A stretch of 64,000 nucleotides of DNA from Theristus sp. LFF4_11 (GCA_030248135.1 JASANC010002131.1:1-64000); one strand, 5' to 3'. Numbered from the stretch's first letter, positions 44,066-59,369 are shown. Notes: a model not told the origin generated them from the letters alone. Translations and numbers: made by a program.

Positions 44066-47000
44066 ATTCTCCATCAATGCGGAATTAAACGTAAATTTAA
44101 AAAAACCACATGACATGACTAAAATTTTTTATTGTCATTGTTGGTGTTTTTTTTGTTGGTTCTTAAACTGCTCTTGAATAAGCTAAATCAAGGGAAGTCA
44201 CTTCTCAACTGTTTCACTCCTCCCAAATCTTATGTCATGATATGTTTGAAATGAACAAATGTCAGCATGGAAGCTCAGAGGTCAATTTGCAGGCGTCAGT
44301 GCAGCACGTGCAGTTGGTTGCCCCTGATGAGTGCTTTCTAAATAGCATTGACAAACCTGTGTTTGGCGCAATCCGTGCGTGATGTCACAGCAATACGCTG
44401 CAACAAAAGTGATTCCAGTCACTCTGTGAGACACCGTGGATATTGTTGGGCGCTTCATGATTGATACAAACTCATTCAGAGGTTGTTTTTTAAACAACTG
44501 AACTCACATGCGATATGTTGCTGATATTCTGCAACTTACTCACTCCAAATGTCACACGTCAGACAGTTTTTTTGGAAAGTTTAGTTCCAAATGACAAGAG
44601 AAACAAAACGAAAAAACAGCAGTTCGTCGGGTTTTGGGTTCCCCAGAACTGTCTTTGATTGTTGCACTCATTTTATGAAATTTGCTGTGATTCCCAAATT
44701 AGATATGACGTTGTCAGAAAGAATTTTCGTTTTCAAGCTGAACAAAAATTGCTGATTAAAAGCGCTTTGATGTCCGATTCAAAGCCATCAATTAAAGTTC
44801 TTCAACTTGAGCAAGCCACTTTTCAAACCACTTATAACAGCATGAAAAGGTGAATGAGAAAAGTGCGCCAGAAAAAGTGTGGTGTTTCATTGCACTCAAA
44901 AATGGCCGTTTTGCTGGTCAAGCATTTCCGTTTCTATAAGTTTTAATGCGAATCACAAATAAAACGGGCGAATTCGCGATCCTGCACGGTGGCAGGGCAG
45001 ACATTCAGACGCTTCGGCTGGCACGCCACAGCCACTCAATTTTCACAGCATGCCTCTTGTTGCAACTCGTTAGAATGGCCATAATTCAAATTATCCCCGT
45101 CGCTATGACTTCGTCCATTTTTTACCTTTTTAAGTTCCAAGTAAAACGTGGAGGAAATTTTGGCTTTTCACAAATCCAGGCGGTACACACGTGTATGCAT
45201 TGTATATCCGAAAATCTCGCATGCATTCCAGCATTTAGAAATGGCAAATCCGGACATTGAAAGCGACATTGCACTGGAAAAGACGCCCGCAGTTGGGTAA
45301 ATCGAAAATTGGCCTGCAGACAGTCGGAATCGAGACAAGAACAACCGCTGCCGGATGTTGTGACGAAAAATAAATATGATGCAGATGCGAATCACACACC
45401 GCTGCATGTGCCACTTGCACATTCATAGATAGTGTACTGTACTCTGGCCTGCAAACAGATACATTGAAACCGAACCATTGAAAAACACTCGCCAACTGCA
45501 AATTAACGAGTGAACTCAGCCAACGAATGTTTCAGTGCTATTTGATTCTGATGAATGTCACGGCATTAAGCGGCATATTCTGTGCTTTCCATGAGGAAAA
45601 ACAGTTCAGCGCTTTTGACATCAGGCTTTATGTATGTGCAAGGATTATTTCAACTTCGGAACATGTACAGTTGGGAAAACTCCGCATATAAAAAGCACCT
45701 AGAATCGCATGCGTGTGCACTTTTGAAGTATGGTCACACGGTGCATTCATGCAACTGCGCGAGCGACATTTCTTACATACTTATTGAAAAACGGCATCAC
45801 GCAATTTGCAGTGCACTTCTTTCGGCAGTCAGCCGGAGACACCTCGAAAACAGTGGCACAGCCAGCAACGTTCTGCACTGCAGCCATGCCACGTGCCATG
45901 CTGGCTTTCTTTTTTCTCGTCGAGTGCAGGCGCATTTCATTTTATGCTGCACGAAGGTTCGAGAGAAAATGCATGAAAAAAACGGAAAGCTTTCTGGCGC
46001 GGCACCCGTTGGTATCATTGATTTTTGTCTTCTGTGATAAAAACCAACAATATTTATTCTCGAAATTTGTCTTTATCTTTCCTCGGCCTTCATACACTTT
46101 CTTGTTCTTTAACAACACAAAAACATTCAGTGCGACCAGTGGCACACTCCACTGTCAATATTCACGCGAATGCTTTGGCCACCAGCCATTCAATTCCAAC
46201 CATTAAAACCTCTGGAATTATCAAAGGTACATACACAATAAAGTGCACAAAACGTTTATGCTTGAGTTTTCAGAACCGACGAGTATTCGCTTTTTTTAGT
46301 TCTGAGATTCGACATTTTTTGCAGCGTTTTTCGAAACGAGTAGTAAATGTGCCAGTCGAGCGTGCATCTGCCGTGCACAGCGCAAGTGGCGCATTCGTGC
46401 TTCCGGAGTCGAGAATGCGCTGCACCGAGCCGAACGTGTCCCAGCATTTCTCGCACACGCGCAGGCGCCCATTTGTGCACAAGCGATGCACGCGCACTCT
46501 TGCTTCAAAGTTTCCTCGTTTTCCAAAGTGGAAAGGCGTGACACGCCGTCCATGACGCTCGTTTTGCAAGCCTTGTCTTCGGTGTGTTCATGCGTTTTCT
46601 GAAACCTTCTTATTTCGCAAGTGCGCCTTCAGCCTATTTCTCAAGTATAATAGTTTTAAAACTTGATTTTTTACTAAAGTGCAATAAAGTAAAACGGCTG
46701 CACAAAAGTTTCGGACATCTCAATAAACTGTGTTTGCATTAACTTTCGCCTCTTTGAACGAATGGCAGTGCACTCTACAAGATCGAAGTGCTTTGTTCTT
46801 GAAAAGCCACCCATATGCACAGTTTTGAATAACTTCTCTCATCTCGATTGCCCGTGCACCGCTGGGGAACAACCAAAAAACTGATTGCCCTTTTTTGCAA
46901 GGAAATACGAATTCCCGCGTTGTTTATCCCCACAAAAAGTGCGGTGTATGCGCTATGAGTCCGGAACACAAAGAAATGCTCAAGGAATGAGAAAGATAAT

Positions 47001-50000
47001 TTATGACATTTTGACATTTTTCTGGCCTCTGTGACCTAAGCATGTAAAAATGTAACTACATCCAGTTTCATGGACTTAAAAATAAATGTATGAGGTTCAA
47101 CAGACAACAATAAAATTGTTGTTTCGAATGAACGGCAGAAAGTAACAAAATAGACAATTTGGAGCCTCCTAAAGCAAACAAGAAGGCGGTGCCCCCGAAA
47201 TTGCATGCCCATAATCGTGCAATTTTGGTTGCTGACCACTGCGGTGTGCTTCGTGTGATCATGTAATCTTGTATTTATCTCATATACGGTATTTTTAACA
47301 GCATTTTGCCATGTGCAGCCCTCTCTGTGATAAGCGAGCATTATTTTTGCATCATTCCCCTTTTTCCAAAACGCCAGTACATTTCACAACTGCCTTTTTA
47401 ACCTCGGCACCATCCATCACGTCGCAACGAATTTTCTTTGATTTCTTGTTCCTTTCTTCCATCACCGTTTTCTGTTTATATGAAATGTTTTTGTGTCTTT
47501 TGTCGGTTTGTTCTCTGTGCTTTTTAACTTTCACGTGCAAAAGCTGTGATAGCTTTTTCATCCCCACATTTTTTTGTTGTTTCAAAATTTTCTTCAATTT
47601 ATTTCAAATTTAATTTATGTGTTGAAACATCGTGTAAAGACACGGGACAAACACAGTGGCGCACACGCAGAGCACAAACGTGCCTGCTATGCCAGTGACA
47701 ACATTATTTTCGTGGTGCTGCCTGCCTTGTCATTCACAACGATTCAAGTTCAGAAAACACGTTTTTGTCATTTTTTATGAGTGCGCTTTCGCGTGTATTC
47801 ACAAGAAATAGTAATCCGAAATGTAAATTCGTCATAAATGCAAACATGTCAGTAAATCCTGCACCCAAAATACACATATATGCGGTGCTCGTATGCTTGC
47901 GTTAATCCGTGCAACTCGATTTTCGAGATGACAATAACTTGAATATAAATTCAGAATCACATTATTTTTGTGCCGCTCAAACAAAGAGAAAACAGTTTTA
48001 CAATTGAATGGTATTCCAGAAAAAGTCCCTGTATATCGAGTGTATAGCTTAAAAGTCAAAAGCGTACACAAGCATTCCAAATAGTCAAAATTTTTCCAAA
48101 TAGCGCATAAAGCGGTTTTGAAAACATTTGCTTTGTCTGGTTGAGCTTTCTTTTGGTACACTTTCAGCAAATCATGAATATTACATGCGGTGTTATGTTC
48201 TCTGAGTCTCTGCTACATTTGCAGACAGATTTATACCAAGCAGAAAAGAATGAAAAACGCAAAACAAAGTGTGGCGCGCTGTGCACGATCGTGATCTGAG
48301 AGAGAATGCCAAAAGAATGCTACTCAAAGGGCGAGTACTAGCAAACAACAACAACACAAACACACACTGCCATTCAGCTGTGCCTTTAGTCGCCGCATTT
48401 GCATCAACAAAATTAATGCATTTGAATCACAGTTTTAGTTTTTCACGCCATGTGAAAGTACAGTGTCAGATCTGCGAGCTGAGAAATGAAAAACTCCACA
48501 TCCAAATCAGTCCAGTCAGCTCCAATGCTTGCTGGCAACCCTGATTGATTTTGTCGTTTGTCTCTGTGTGCGAATTGTTACGGTCACTAAAAACTCGGAA
48601 TCTTCCAAGAAAGCCGTCGTTGTTCGCAGACTTCGCGGTGAAGATTAGCGTCATTCAGTGTTGAAGTCACCCTGACTGTGTGAATTTTAAGAACGTGCCG
48701 TATTCGCGGTTGTGTTTGTCTTTCGCCTGCGCTTCGTTCATCGTGAATGGGCGAATATTGACAATTTCAGACGTTTTGTGTACCTTCGTGCTTATTTGAG
48801 AAGTTCATTTGAGCAGCAGGTAATCATCTCTGAATGCTTAAAATTTCTCTATGATTCAAAAGCTACATGCGATTCAACACTGCCAAGCAGATCCACATTC
48901 GGTTTCCGAGAACGATCGGCCAGTGTTGGCATGCACAAACGAAAAGTCTATGCTTAAATAAATGTATGCAATAAATCGAATGTTATGCTGCAAAGTTTAA
49001 TGAACAAAAAACGTGGTCAAGTGAACACAGAGCACGTGTGGTCACTGGCCGGCCACCACGGCCATGGTGTAGTAGCACTTGGTGCTTGGCACCGCGCGGT
49101 ACAATCCGAAATTCATTCACTTTTCTTGACTCTTCTTTCTGCAATATTCAAAGTTTGTGTTTGTATCATTCAATACCACAACATGAATCTTTGGGTCGAT
49201 TTTCGTTTTTTTTCTGAACACACTGACAAAAAATTGACGGTGAGTTTCTCTTTGTATTTTGATTCCTAAATTGTGCGGCGCGGCATTTTTGATGATACTG
49301 CACGGCCAGTTCGAGTCAGCGTTTTTTAATTTATTTCAGGTCTTTTCTATTTTTTTCAAAAGTTGAAAAGACACAACACAAGAAGAATGATGGCGCCCTG
49401 AACAATGCGCGCGTGTTCTGTGTTGGGCTTGCTGTTCATTGTATGCAAAACAGCACGCTTTTCCGTCTTCGCATTTGTGTTATTCTGCGTTTAAGATACA
49501 CCTATGTATGTACAATGTTTATATGAGTGCAGGATTAAACTTTTCAGACACCTAAAGAAGCTTTTTTAGCATTCTAGGTTTTTATACAAGCTGTGATTTG
49601 CTTGAATCGTTTGCATTTTCGCAAGCATATCGCGTCACTTTGTCATATTACTACGGTAGCCTATATTCGTCGCCGCTTTCATTTCCAGCAGCAATCAACA
49701 AACTACAGCTCGAAAATAACCGGTATTTTTCAAACTTTTATTCTGCAATAAGCTCCAATCATACCACACAATAAAAAAAGGGTATAATGAAAGAAAACGA
49801 AACCCGCAACTGCATTTCTGTACATAATTATAAAAAAGTTTACATAGTGAAAAAAATAGAAATTGCAAAATCTACCGAGATTTTGTTCATTATGTATATT
49901 TCCAGCGAAAAGTAAGCAAAGCGACTTTCGTCTACTGCTTCTTTCGCGGTTGACTTGAAGCGCAGCAACCGTTATAATAACGTTCTTTTTATAACTTTCT

Positions 50001-51788
50001 CTATTATAAAAATTGCAAATTTCACTTTCACATTCCGAATATAATCTTGCAATCTCTTTGTTACTGGTGTATTTGTTCAATTCTCTCTTATTTTTGTTCG
50101 GTTTACGGGCCACAAAAATTTTTCGGCTGCCTGGCTTTAGTGTGTAAAGTTTTCCAATTCAAGTTCACAACTGCATTGCGCATATCATTGCTGCACAGCA
50201 CTGGTGTCTTTCTTCATTATCGCTTGAGGTTCAAAAACGTTTTCACGTGCGCATTTAGAATGCTGCACAACAATTGAATGATAAAAAGATAATAAATGAT
50301 AATAAAGTTTTTGATGATAATCAGAAATGTAGGTCAAATGAACGCGCGATGCAAGTTTGGATTTCTCTTTTTCATCGAAAAAAACGCGTGCACAGCGACG
50401 ATGCGTCGTACATGGGCGCCTTCACTCGTGTCATCCGTGGACGTGCACAATTCATTACAGAGCAGCCCACAAAGTTTTTGAGATTAGATAAGCACAGATG
50501 TAAAAATCTTCACAAAAGTTCTCTTGTGGCGCACAGACGAATGGAATGCGCGAGCATGCATATGTGCACATTGCATTTTCACCCTTTGACCTCATTTCTT
50601 CCATGCTTTCTTTTATGCAAATCTTCTGTTTTTACTTTCGATGTGAACAAGAAGTAGTAAAATCACTGAGAAAGTTTATCAAATAAAAATCTCAATCACA
50701 GTGGAAAGTTCAGTTTTATGCATGCTGTGTCATTGAAAACAATCTGGAAAGACATTCATGGTGCATGCATGCGCGTGTGCACGCTTGTCCATTTATTGCA
50801 CATCTTCCATGTCTCATTGTCGTGCGCTTTTTTTTAAAACGCTTCATCTCAAGTTTTTTTATTGATCGCTGAGAGTTCAGTGGGATTTTTGAATTAGGTC
50901 ATCTTCATCCCATCAGTAGTTTCTACAGTACAGTTTTTGAACTTTTTTGTGTGTTGTTTTTTTTGATTTACTTCTTCGGTTTCAGACCTGACAAATTATG
51001 TTTCTAGCTGTCATAGTTTTATGCTTAAGAAACCTGAAGCGGTTTTTCACAATTTAACATTTTTCCTATTTTGAAAACGGTTTTGGAAAAATTTCATCTG
51101 TGAACTAGCAGCGCAGTTCAATCGCTGCAATCTGTCTTTTTCAACGTTGGTTTCCAGTTACTGCACTGTGTTGTTCACGAATGTTTGATTCAAAAGGCGC
51201 ACGACAGCAGTTTGCAACAGGTTTTGCTGCTTGTTCAGAAGTTTCATCGCAGTTCATTTTAAAATAAAAATGTCATGTGATAGAAAAAATTGTTTTTGAT
51301 TTTCGAAAATAAGCTACTTTTTGCCACGATTGCAAAATCGAAATAAACACGAACAAAAAATAGAAAATGAAAAATCACATCACATGGAAATGTGAATGTT
51401 ACGTATGTCCCAAACAGGGTTGGCCAGCGAAGAAAAACAGGAAAACTGCACTTTTCTGCGAGAAGGTCCTGCGAAAACTGAATTGAAAAAACCGGCAAGG
51501 TGCATGCGTGATCGTGGCGACACGAACAAATGTGCGTGTATTACCTGTGTGTATTGTTCGTTAGCAGCAGCAGCACATTTTCGAATGAATCGCACAACTT
51601 GTGCGCGTCAAAAGTAGCCAGGCACACATTTGTGCGAATAAACCGGTACGACGACGACACGAACATTACTCACAAAAAAGTTTAAAAGCCATGAATGTCA
51701 ACGACGAATATTTCATGTGCTTCGTATAAACACTCTAACTTCCAGAGTGGCAGAACAAGCAAAACCAGAAGCCCGAATCTTTAATATA
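44066..51788. other. 7.7-kb AT-rich intergenic region, no gene confirmed
   Basis: Open frames are mostly short and lack splice-supported continuation. The only stretches with a hint of coding character are 45582-46037 and 46256-46569, listed separately or under findings. No repeats with clear borders were seen. Confidence 0.45.
45582..46037 (+). other. Possible zinc-finger relic ORF (151 codons)
   Basis: The frame contains CSHATCHAGFLFSRRVQAHF followed by ILC, which fits C-x4-C-x12-H-x3-C, a zinc-finger spacing. Half-finger-like segments precede it (AYKKHLESH, EKRHHAIC). No splice partners or second complete finger are visible. It could be a decayed zinc-finger gene or chance. Confidence 0.25.
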
Positions 51789-52508
51789 CCGTAAAGTCAT
51801 GTATATAAGGTTCCTCCCACTTATAAGACCCTCACCCAAAAGTGGGCTGTGTGTCACACGGCGAAAAAGCCTAAGAATTCAAAATTTTGACTTGTTCAAA
51901 ATCGCATCCCCGTTTATAAGGGTCAGACCTCTAAGGTTCTCTGTTTTGCTTCATTTTTTACTGCGGAAAACCGTTGGAGACGTTTTTAAAGTGCGATGAA
52001 AGCTAAACAGGTTTAGAATGCTGACTTTTTAACAGAAAAACCTGTTGAAAAAGTGCAGAAACGTTATTGTGAATTTCAAGGCGACTTCGTTGGAGAAAAT
52101 CGATCCAGAGGGAACGTCGTCGTCGCGTTTATTTGATTACAATACCACAGAAAAATTGGAATAAACTGCGAAAAAAAATTATTTGAACAGCAAATCACAA
52201 CGTATGAGCATTAAAAAACAGAAACACAACAACGACGACAAACGGAGGGGGCACGGGAAACAATGGAAAATTTGATGGTGGATTGACAGCGGAAACGGTT
52301 GTGTTGAAGCTCAAGGTTCCGCCCGATGAAGATCTGGACAGAACACACGAATTGATACTTTAAACTGAAAAACGACGAGCCCTTTAATCCGTTCCTAATC
52401 TTCGTTTTATAAGACCGCCTCCCACTTATAAGTTCGTCACACAAAATTCACTTTTTTCAAACATTATTGATTTTTTAAAAATTTATATAAGGAAACCTTG
52501 GGAACGTA
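51789..52508. mobile_element. Larger relative of the 282-bp TA-flanked MITE
   Basis: Left end CCGTAAAGTCATGTATATAAGG after TA (51787-51788) and the next about 130 bp match 23912 onward. The right part (52395-52490: ttcgttttataagaccgcct, cccacttataagttcgtcac) matches the right part of that MITE. An extra segment of over 400 bp separates them, and the right terminus is eroded. Confidence 0.7.
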
Positions 52509-54703
52509 TCTCTAACGTGAGTTCGATCTAATGTTGCACAGGCACAAACAAACGCACAGACACACAGATGCGATCATACTGTGCGCATGGCAACACATGT
52601 TTGCCAGTGTGTTTATTGCACCGGGCTGCCTTGTGCTAGTTTTATTTGACAACGCATTGCAACCCGCAACAGACTCCACCATCTTCGAAAACAATTTTCA
52701 GAAAGCAAATTTTTAAAGATTTTACGCGGTGCACCGGCCATGCTTTCCGTAAACAGACCACAAACTTACCAAAAAGCATCTAAGGCATAATACGCATGAA
52801 GATGGCAGAAAGTACGTAAAAAATGAAAAAGAATCCAGTTTCGATTTTTTCCAGTGTGAAATGCTGCTGTGCCGCTTGATGTTTGATAGTTACGCTTTTG
52901 ACCATGCGCTAGGTCACTGCTAAAATGACCACAAATTTTAATTGTCACTCTGCAACTCCTTGTGCTTTCAGAAGTGCGCTACAAAACAAAACAAGAGTAA
53001 AGCCAAATGCGCTAATGGAAGTGGCCGGTGACCGGCCAGTTGCATTTGGCGTCACTGCTAACGCACTTGTTGCTTTAAACTGAGATCAATTGAATATAAA
53101 TCGTACATGTGTGGAAATTTAAATCTAGTATAATGATTTAAACAAAAATTAGAGTAATTATAAAACAGCTTTGTGATCGGAAATTCTACTGCCGTTTTTA
53201 TGGGAAACTCGTTTCTACCCAAGGTGAAAATTTCAAAATAACGTGCCTTTCTCCGTGCCTATCTCTCTTTGTGCCTTTCAGTAAATTTTGGTAAAAACGA
53301 CAACCGAAATTCTCATAAGGCGTTTTTCGACCGTTTCTCAACATTCGAAAACCGTACGACCAGTGAGGGGTCGCACCTGATGCTAGAAACGGCCAAAACG
53401 CTTTGAACGTGTCTTTCAGGTATGTCGATACATCCTGTGGTTTTTTACCATTGAAAGTCATGCGTATAGGCACAGAGAAAGGGATGGAATAACCTAAGGC
53501 ACGGATGAAGGCACAGAGAAAAGGGAATGGCATATCCTACGGCACGGACCAAGGCATTTTGATGTTTTGCGTGTATGCATACTGTATTTTTGCTTTTTTA
53601 AGGTTACCATTTCGACTTTTCATTTATGTGTGGACAACCAGTTTCGCATTTGCTGATTTCACATCATTCAAAAAGCAGTGCTTTGACGCAAAAAATTTCA
53701 AAAAAATGCATATCTTTTCTCGACCATAAACTTTGTGTTTATGTGCAGCCGTAAACGCGCGTGATTCAAAAACTTTCACCAGCCGTGACACATGCAATCA
53801 AATGGCAGGAAAAACCTGACACCAAAGAAAGATGAGATGCTCGCTGCTCTGCTGTGTTTTCGCTGAAGGTGACATCGCGAGCAATTCACGCTAATATTTC
53901 AGCACACGCATGTGCCATGTGCCTCCAACTGCATCTATCGCTGCCTTTTTATTTCATTGCATCTTTTTGCGACGTTTTCTTTCTTTCGTTGTTCCTTACT
54001 TCCACGGCTGGCCCAAGCAAAGTCTGCTGCTGGTTTGACCTTGAGAACGTTTTCCTGAACTGCCAAGTGAATCGATGGAAAACGCGAAAAGATGTGCCAG
54101 CGAAAGAAAGGCGCACACACAAACGCACATGTAATGCGCACGCACATGCCTGTTGCATTTTTCATCATGAATTTTTACATCGCCATACGTTTGCACTTTC
54201 AGGATTTTCACCTCTCTCTTATGCTCACATCAAACTCTCTGCACAATTTACGTAATTTATGCGCGGCAGAAAGTTTTTCTTTTTTTGAGATTTTTGAATA
54301 CACACATGCTTGAAAAATGAACTTTTGCGCGTTCACGCCCGTCTTGTGGCTCAATTGTGCGGAAAAGGGTTTTGATTGGCTAATTCACACCTGTGTGCCA
54401 TTCAATCATCTGAACTTCTTTACAAACGAAGGTGTTGTCGTTGATTTTGTGTTTTTGGCTGTCTCAGCTTTTTTCGCAATGTCATTTTTTGTTATCTATT
54501 TCGCAGCAAGCATCGCCCGCACCGTTGGAGTTTTCCTGTTGAAAGTTTTAGTGTCTCATCGGTTTCAGAAATAAGATTGTTTTGTAGTTTAAGCAAAAAA
54601 GCACAAGAAAAGCACATCACCATTTGTTGTTGTGAAAAAACTTGCAGGAGATTATGCAGGATACAGATGTTACAAATAAGTGCAAATAGCTGAGGTCGAC
54701 TTG

Positions 54704-54838
54704 ATCAGTCACTTGTACAAAGGTCATGACGAACTTTACATTCACTGGACGCCAGACGAGTATCGTACAACTTTTCAGGAAGTTGTTTCATCACACAAGT
54801 ACATCTACATGTACCTGAACAAGGTTACTGTCAGTGCA
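54704..54838 (+). other. Possible orphan exon
   Basis: AG-bounded at the left (caaatag) and followed by a GTTACT donor-like site. The enclosed frame reads AEVDLISHLYKGHDELYIHW and onward with protein-like composition. No neighbouring exon in phase was found, so support is weak. Confidence 0.2.
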
Positions 54839-57800
54839 CTGTCCCTAAATGCATACTTTTTCTAGCTGCAAAACGGCTTTGATATGATTCAAAAATGCAG
54901 CAATGACAGTTCAGGGCGTACATCTGTGTGCTTTTGTTATCAGCGAATCACGCGACGTTTGAGATGCACTCCCATAAACGATGGTGTGTTTTGCGAAATA
55001 AAGAAATGTTGATGACTGTTGTGTTTGAACTTTGTACAGCACAAGCACATTTTACATTTTCACATGTCCTGTGACTTTGTGCATTTCTCATATGCGTACA
55101 TACACGCAGACATTATCAACATGTACACCTTGTCATTTTATTCGGTGTGTCTTTCACGTAAAGCTTGTTTGTAGCTGTCTGCAATTTATGCTTTACGAAA
55201 CACTGTATGCACGTTTTCAACAGAGTTTACTTTGCAAAAGGATGATCAGACGCACAAAAGCAACTTTCACAACCGCGCATACAACACATGTATGCACAAT
55301 ATGTAATAATCTACATTTTCAAACGTGATAACAGGAATTCACTTTATGCGAGTGCTATGTATTTGAGACAGCCAGCAAAAGGAATGGCACCAAAGATGGT
55401 TCTAGAGAAACGTTACTCTGGGCCACTAAAATGACTTTTAAACGGATGTGAACAACTGCGTGTGTGTGTGACAACAAACCAAATTTGACATTGGAAGTTT
55501 TTATATTGAAAATGCTTTCGTGGATCACTCATATACAATTCAGTTAGTCATATCATTTTTAGGCGGTTCTTTTTTTGCAAACGACGGATGGCGTGGTCCA
55601 TGTTTTGGCATTGAAGTTTTGTTTGAGTTTGACTGGTTTCACATTGAATTTTATTTGTTCGTCACACGTGTCGCTTATTCACGGCAAAACCTGACACTGT
55701 TTGGAGTGAATCATGGTGCGGCTGCACTGCACTCTACTTTTACCTTGCCATTTTGTCTGAAAGTTTCACTTTTTTCCATTTTTTTGCTTGAGGCTTTTGT
55801 CACAATCATGCATGATACTCTATTCAGCGCTAGCGCAATAATAAGCATGCCATTTTGGAAATCTTAACTCTTGTTTCACATAAAACCATGTTACATTTTC
55901 ATGTATATATCCTAGCTGGTCGGTTGTGATGTTTCCCACTCATCAAAGTCAAAACTTTTTTTTTAAACCAAATGACAAATGACATTGCGACTCCTTTTCA
56001 ATCTTAACAATTCTGATCGTGCTTCAGGGCAGAGCAGCTGAGCTGAAGTCACAGCCCTAGAAACACGTGAAGGAAGAGACGCACGGAAACTCTAATTTTT
56101 TCAATCATCAAAACAAAAATCAAAAACTGATTGGATACATGACAACTCTTTCATGGAAGAGTGCACATATACGAATGTACATACACATGTACATGTTTGT
56201 ACTTGGTAAACTTGCATTCAAGCTTTCAAAGAGTAAAATTAACTAAAAATTATGTTTCACTATAGTAGGTCAAATCTTCAAATCTCTTGTGTCGCCATGT
56301 ATTACAATCAAAACAAGAAAAAGGAAGAATCATACTGCCACAACAAATAAATTTGCCCACGTGCCGAGTGGATGTTTGCGGTTTTTGAAAGATAAAGTTG
56401 ATTTTTAAACCAAACCAGGGATTATTGTGATTAACCGATTTTTTTAACATCAAAGGAAACCATCAAATGACAGCGTCGGTGATTTGCTTAAACTTACTAA
56501 CTCACATTACTACTAACTCAAGATACAATTGTATATTGTCCCTCTGATCTTCAAAATGCTATAAAATTTGCGCTTTTAATGAATTCACGCCGTGAACTTG
56601 TTTTCAGCTACAAAATGCCGCCGTTCTGTGCAGACTGCCTATTGTACATTGTGAGTGCGAATATAAATTAAACAAAATTTCTCTAAATTGCTCAATTTAA
56701 ACAAAATCAAGACTTGACCAGTTTGCAGCGCGCAGCGTTGTCAGTAATCACACAGACATCCGCAAACTTGAACGCCTGCACTGGCACGCTGCGAGAACGG
56801 AAGAAGACCCCATTTTCACCGCCAAAACTTTTTGTCATCCAACTTTTTTGCAATTTCAAATTTTTTTATCAGATCACTTATCGTCCCAAACGCCCCTTTC
56901 CTTTGGTAACGTGGTTTGCATTGTGTGCTTGCGATTTTAGTTTATTTTTAAGATGCACACAGCACACGGAGCATCGGATGCACCGAGCAACTCCACAAAC
57001 TGACATACTTATTTGCATACGTTTGTTTTTGATTTCGTTCTGTTGCACATCGGCGAAAACGTGAGCCTGCTATCGCAAAAGATATACAACTTTTCTGTGA
57101 TGTATTATTTCCAAAAGCACGCACGTCTGTCGACTGAGACTTGTGCCGCCGTCGGAAACGTTTGTTCGTCGCCTTGTGCCATTAAAACCGCATGCGACCT
57201 AATACTTTTAAAACTGTTATTTTTTGTGAATTGCTCACTTTTACAGTTGTTGTCACATGATAATACATGCATGCGTGGTGCTTGTGTACCGGTGTGCACT
57301 GCGCAATGAATGTTGCACCATGTGTTTCCAATGCCACGTGCTGATTGGCTGCAAGCGCACTCAGATACCCAATCAGGTGACACTTTTCTGGATCGTTTGT
57401 CCTTGCGTTTGACTGCAAGTTCATAGCCTATTTAATTTACGTTCCTGCCAAAATGTACAGTGAATAAAGTTTCGAAAACCTAATTTTCTTTAAAATAAAA
57501 GTTTCGGAAGTGTATATGCGCTGGTGTGCAAAATTGAGATTTTTTATATTTTTGTGCGCCGCAAAAATCAAGGTGAATTACATGCGCGCGCGAAATTTAT
57601 GTTTCATCCAAGGCGTGCCCTAATAATACGGCATTGAAATTTGTCCTAATTATTGCGCACAGAAGCAAAAGATGATAGTGGAGTGCTTGCTAAATATGCT
57701 GGAGATTTGATAAACTTTGTTCGTGCTATTGTTTTAAAAATCTAACATGTGTTTTTCAATTATTGTCTCCGCTCCGTTTGTTTTCAAATGGATGCACAGT

Positions 57801-59369
57801 TTTTACTTTGAACTTGTTACAAAACGCAAACCAATGGCACTCGCAAGTCAGTGCGCACTCTCCAATCTCACCTGTGTTTTCGGCATAAATTTTCGCCGAC
57901 GCATTTGGTCGCGTCAAAGTCGAGAACTGTTCGCAATGAAGTGTCTCATGAACAGCCATACAAACCAAGCAAGCTTTCATGCATGCTTCAATACTTATCA
58001 TGCAAACTTTGCAGTTTTTGAATATAGGCCACAGGTTTCAATGGAGTTTTTCTCACGACGGTCCGCGTTTTCTTTCGGTTGTGAATTGAGAGAAAATCCG
58101 CTCGGTGCTTTCAGAATAAAAAAGTTCTCATTCGCTTATTCAACAATTGGTGTACTTTCGCAGAGAAATATTTTCACAAAGGTCCCCCTCCCGATGTTTT
58201 GAAGCTGCACAGATTGCAAGTGAATGGCCGTGTACAATTCACAAAGTTTCCACTTTTTTCTGCAGCAGTTTTGCATCGGAAACGCGTGTGAACCGCGCCA
58301 TTCTTTCGATCGTTCAGCTTTTCTCACGCGCAACTTGAAATGCTGAAAACATCCGAGTACAATGCCACTGAATCAGCAACACCGAGCATGAGAGTTGTCG
58401 CACGTTTTGCTGGGCGCTCGTAAACAAGCAAAAATTGGCGGAAAGCGCGAGCGTGCTTTCAAAGAGCATTCACGGCATTCAGCAAGCACCGTGGCCACAA
58501 TGATCATTTGCGACAACACGGACGCCACGTTTGCTATCTCCATAGTGATTCGCTGTGTTATCATTGGCTTCGTGCGCATTGAAATACTGACGCTGCTAGC
58601 GCCCATATCGGAAAATCGAATTCGCACGCGCGCACGCGCTCCAAAATTGCACTCCTATTTTCAGAGTTATTACGCGACCAAAGTTGTCCGTTGCACAGGT
58701 TAGCAGCATTAACCAGAGCGCGCCCCGACTTCAACCTTTGCATCCTGCATACCCGCAATTGTTCGCAACTTTTTTCTTTTCTTCTCATGTCTTGAGTACC
58801 GTATATGCCCTCCTGTGGCTTCCCATAGATCCACATGTGATTCAGGAACAGGACGGTATGCGCTTATCAATTCGCCAGTTTGCAGTGCTTCATACAGTCA
58901 GTCTCGGAAGAGATTGTTTTGCAATTAATCAGCCAGCCTTGTTTGTTGCAACTTCACCCCACACTCGCCAGTAAAGGTGTGAAGACAGCTATACAAATGT
59001 ATGTACATACTGTATGACAGCGAATCAGGAAACATATCAAATACCAAATAGAGCATGCACAGCAGCGAAAGCAGCTAACAACACTACTTATTGCTGCAGG
59101 TTCCGTGTTTAAACGTGCGAATTTCACAAAATTCATTGCGCATTCTGAGAGTGGTCTTCCGAGCGCGGACTGGTTTTATTCAATGTTGGCAGTGCAAACT
59201 TGAGATTCAACACAAACTTTTTTGCGAACGGTGTTTTCAAAAGTTCAAGTGCTAGTTTTGCGCACTTTTGATTCTGCACATTTTCATCAATTCCATTTCA
59301 ATCAACATGATGTGTTGTTGTTTCACTGAATAGCACAAAATCATGACAAAAGAACAACATATTTGTTTT

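Noticed and set aside
44282..44497. Short minus-strand frame as an extra exon of the Tg-1 gene
   Set aside because: It contains no Tg-1 pattern, and the signal peptide of that gene already lies downstream at 43603-43618.
45797..46018. Minus-strand frames opposite the possible zinc-finger relic
   Set aside because: No motif; they overlap the plus frame without independent support.
57747..58202. 151-codon plus-strand frame as a gene
   Set aside because: No recognised motif, no supporting splice sites and no repeated copies. Its length is possible by chance in a 16-kb spacer.
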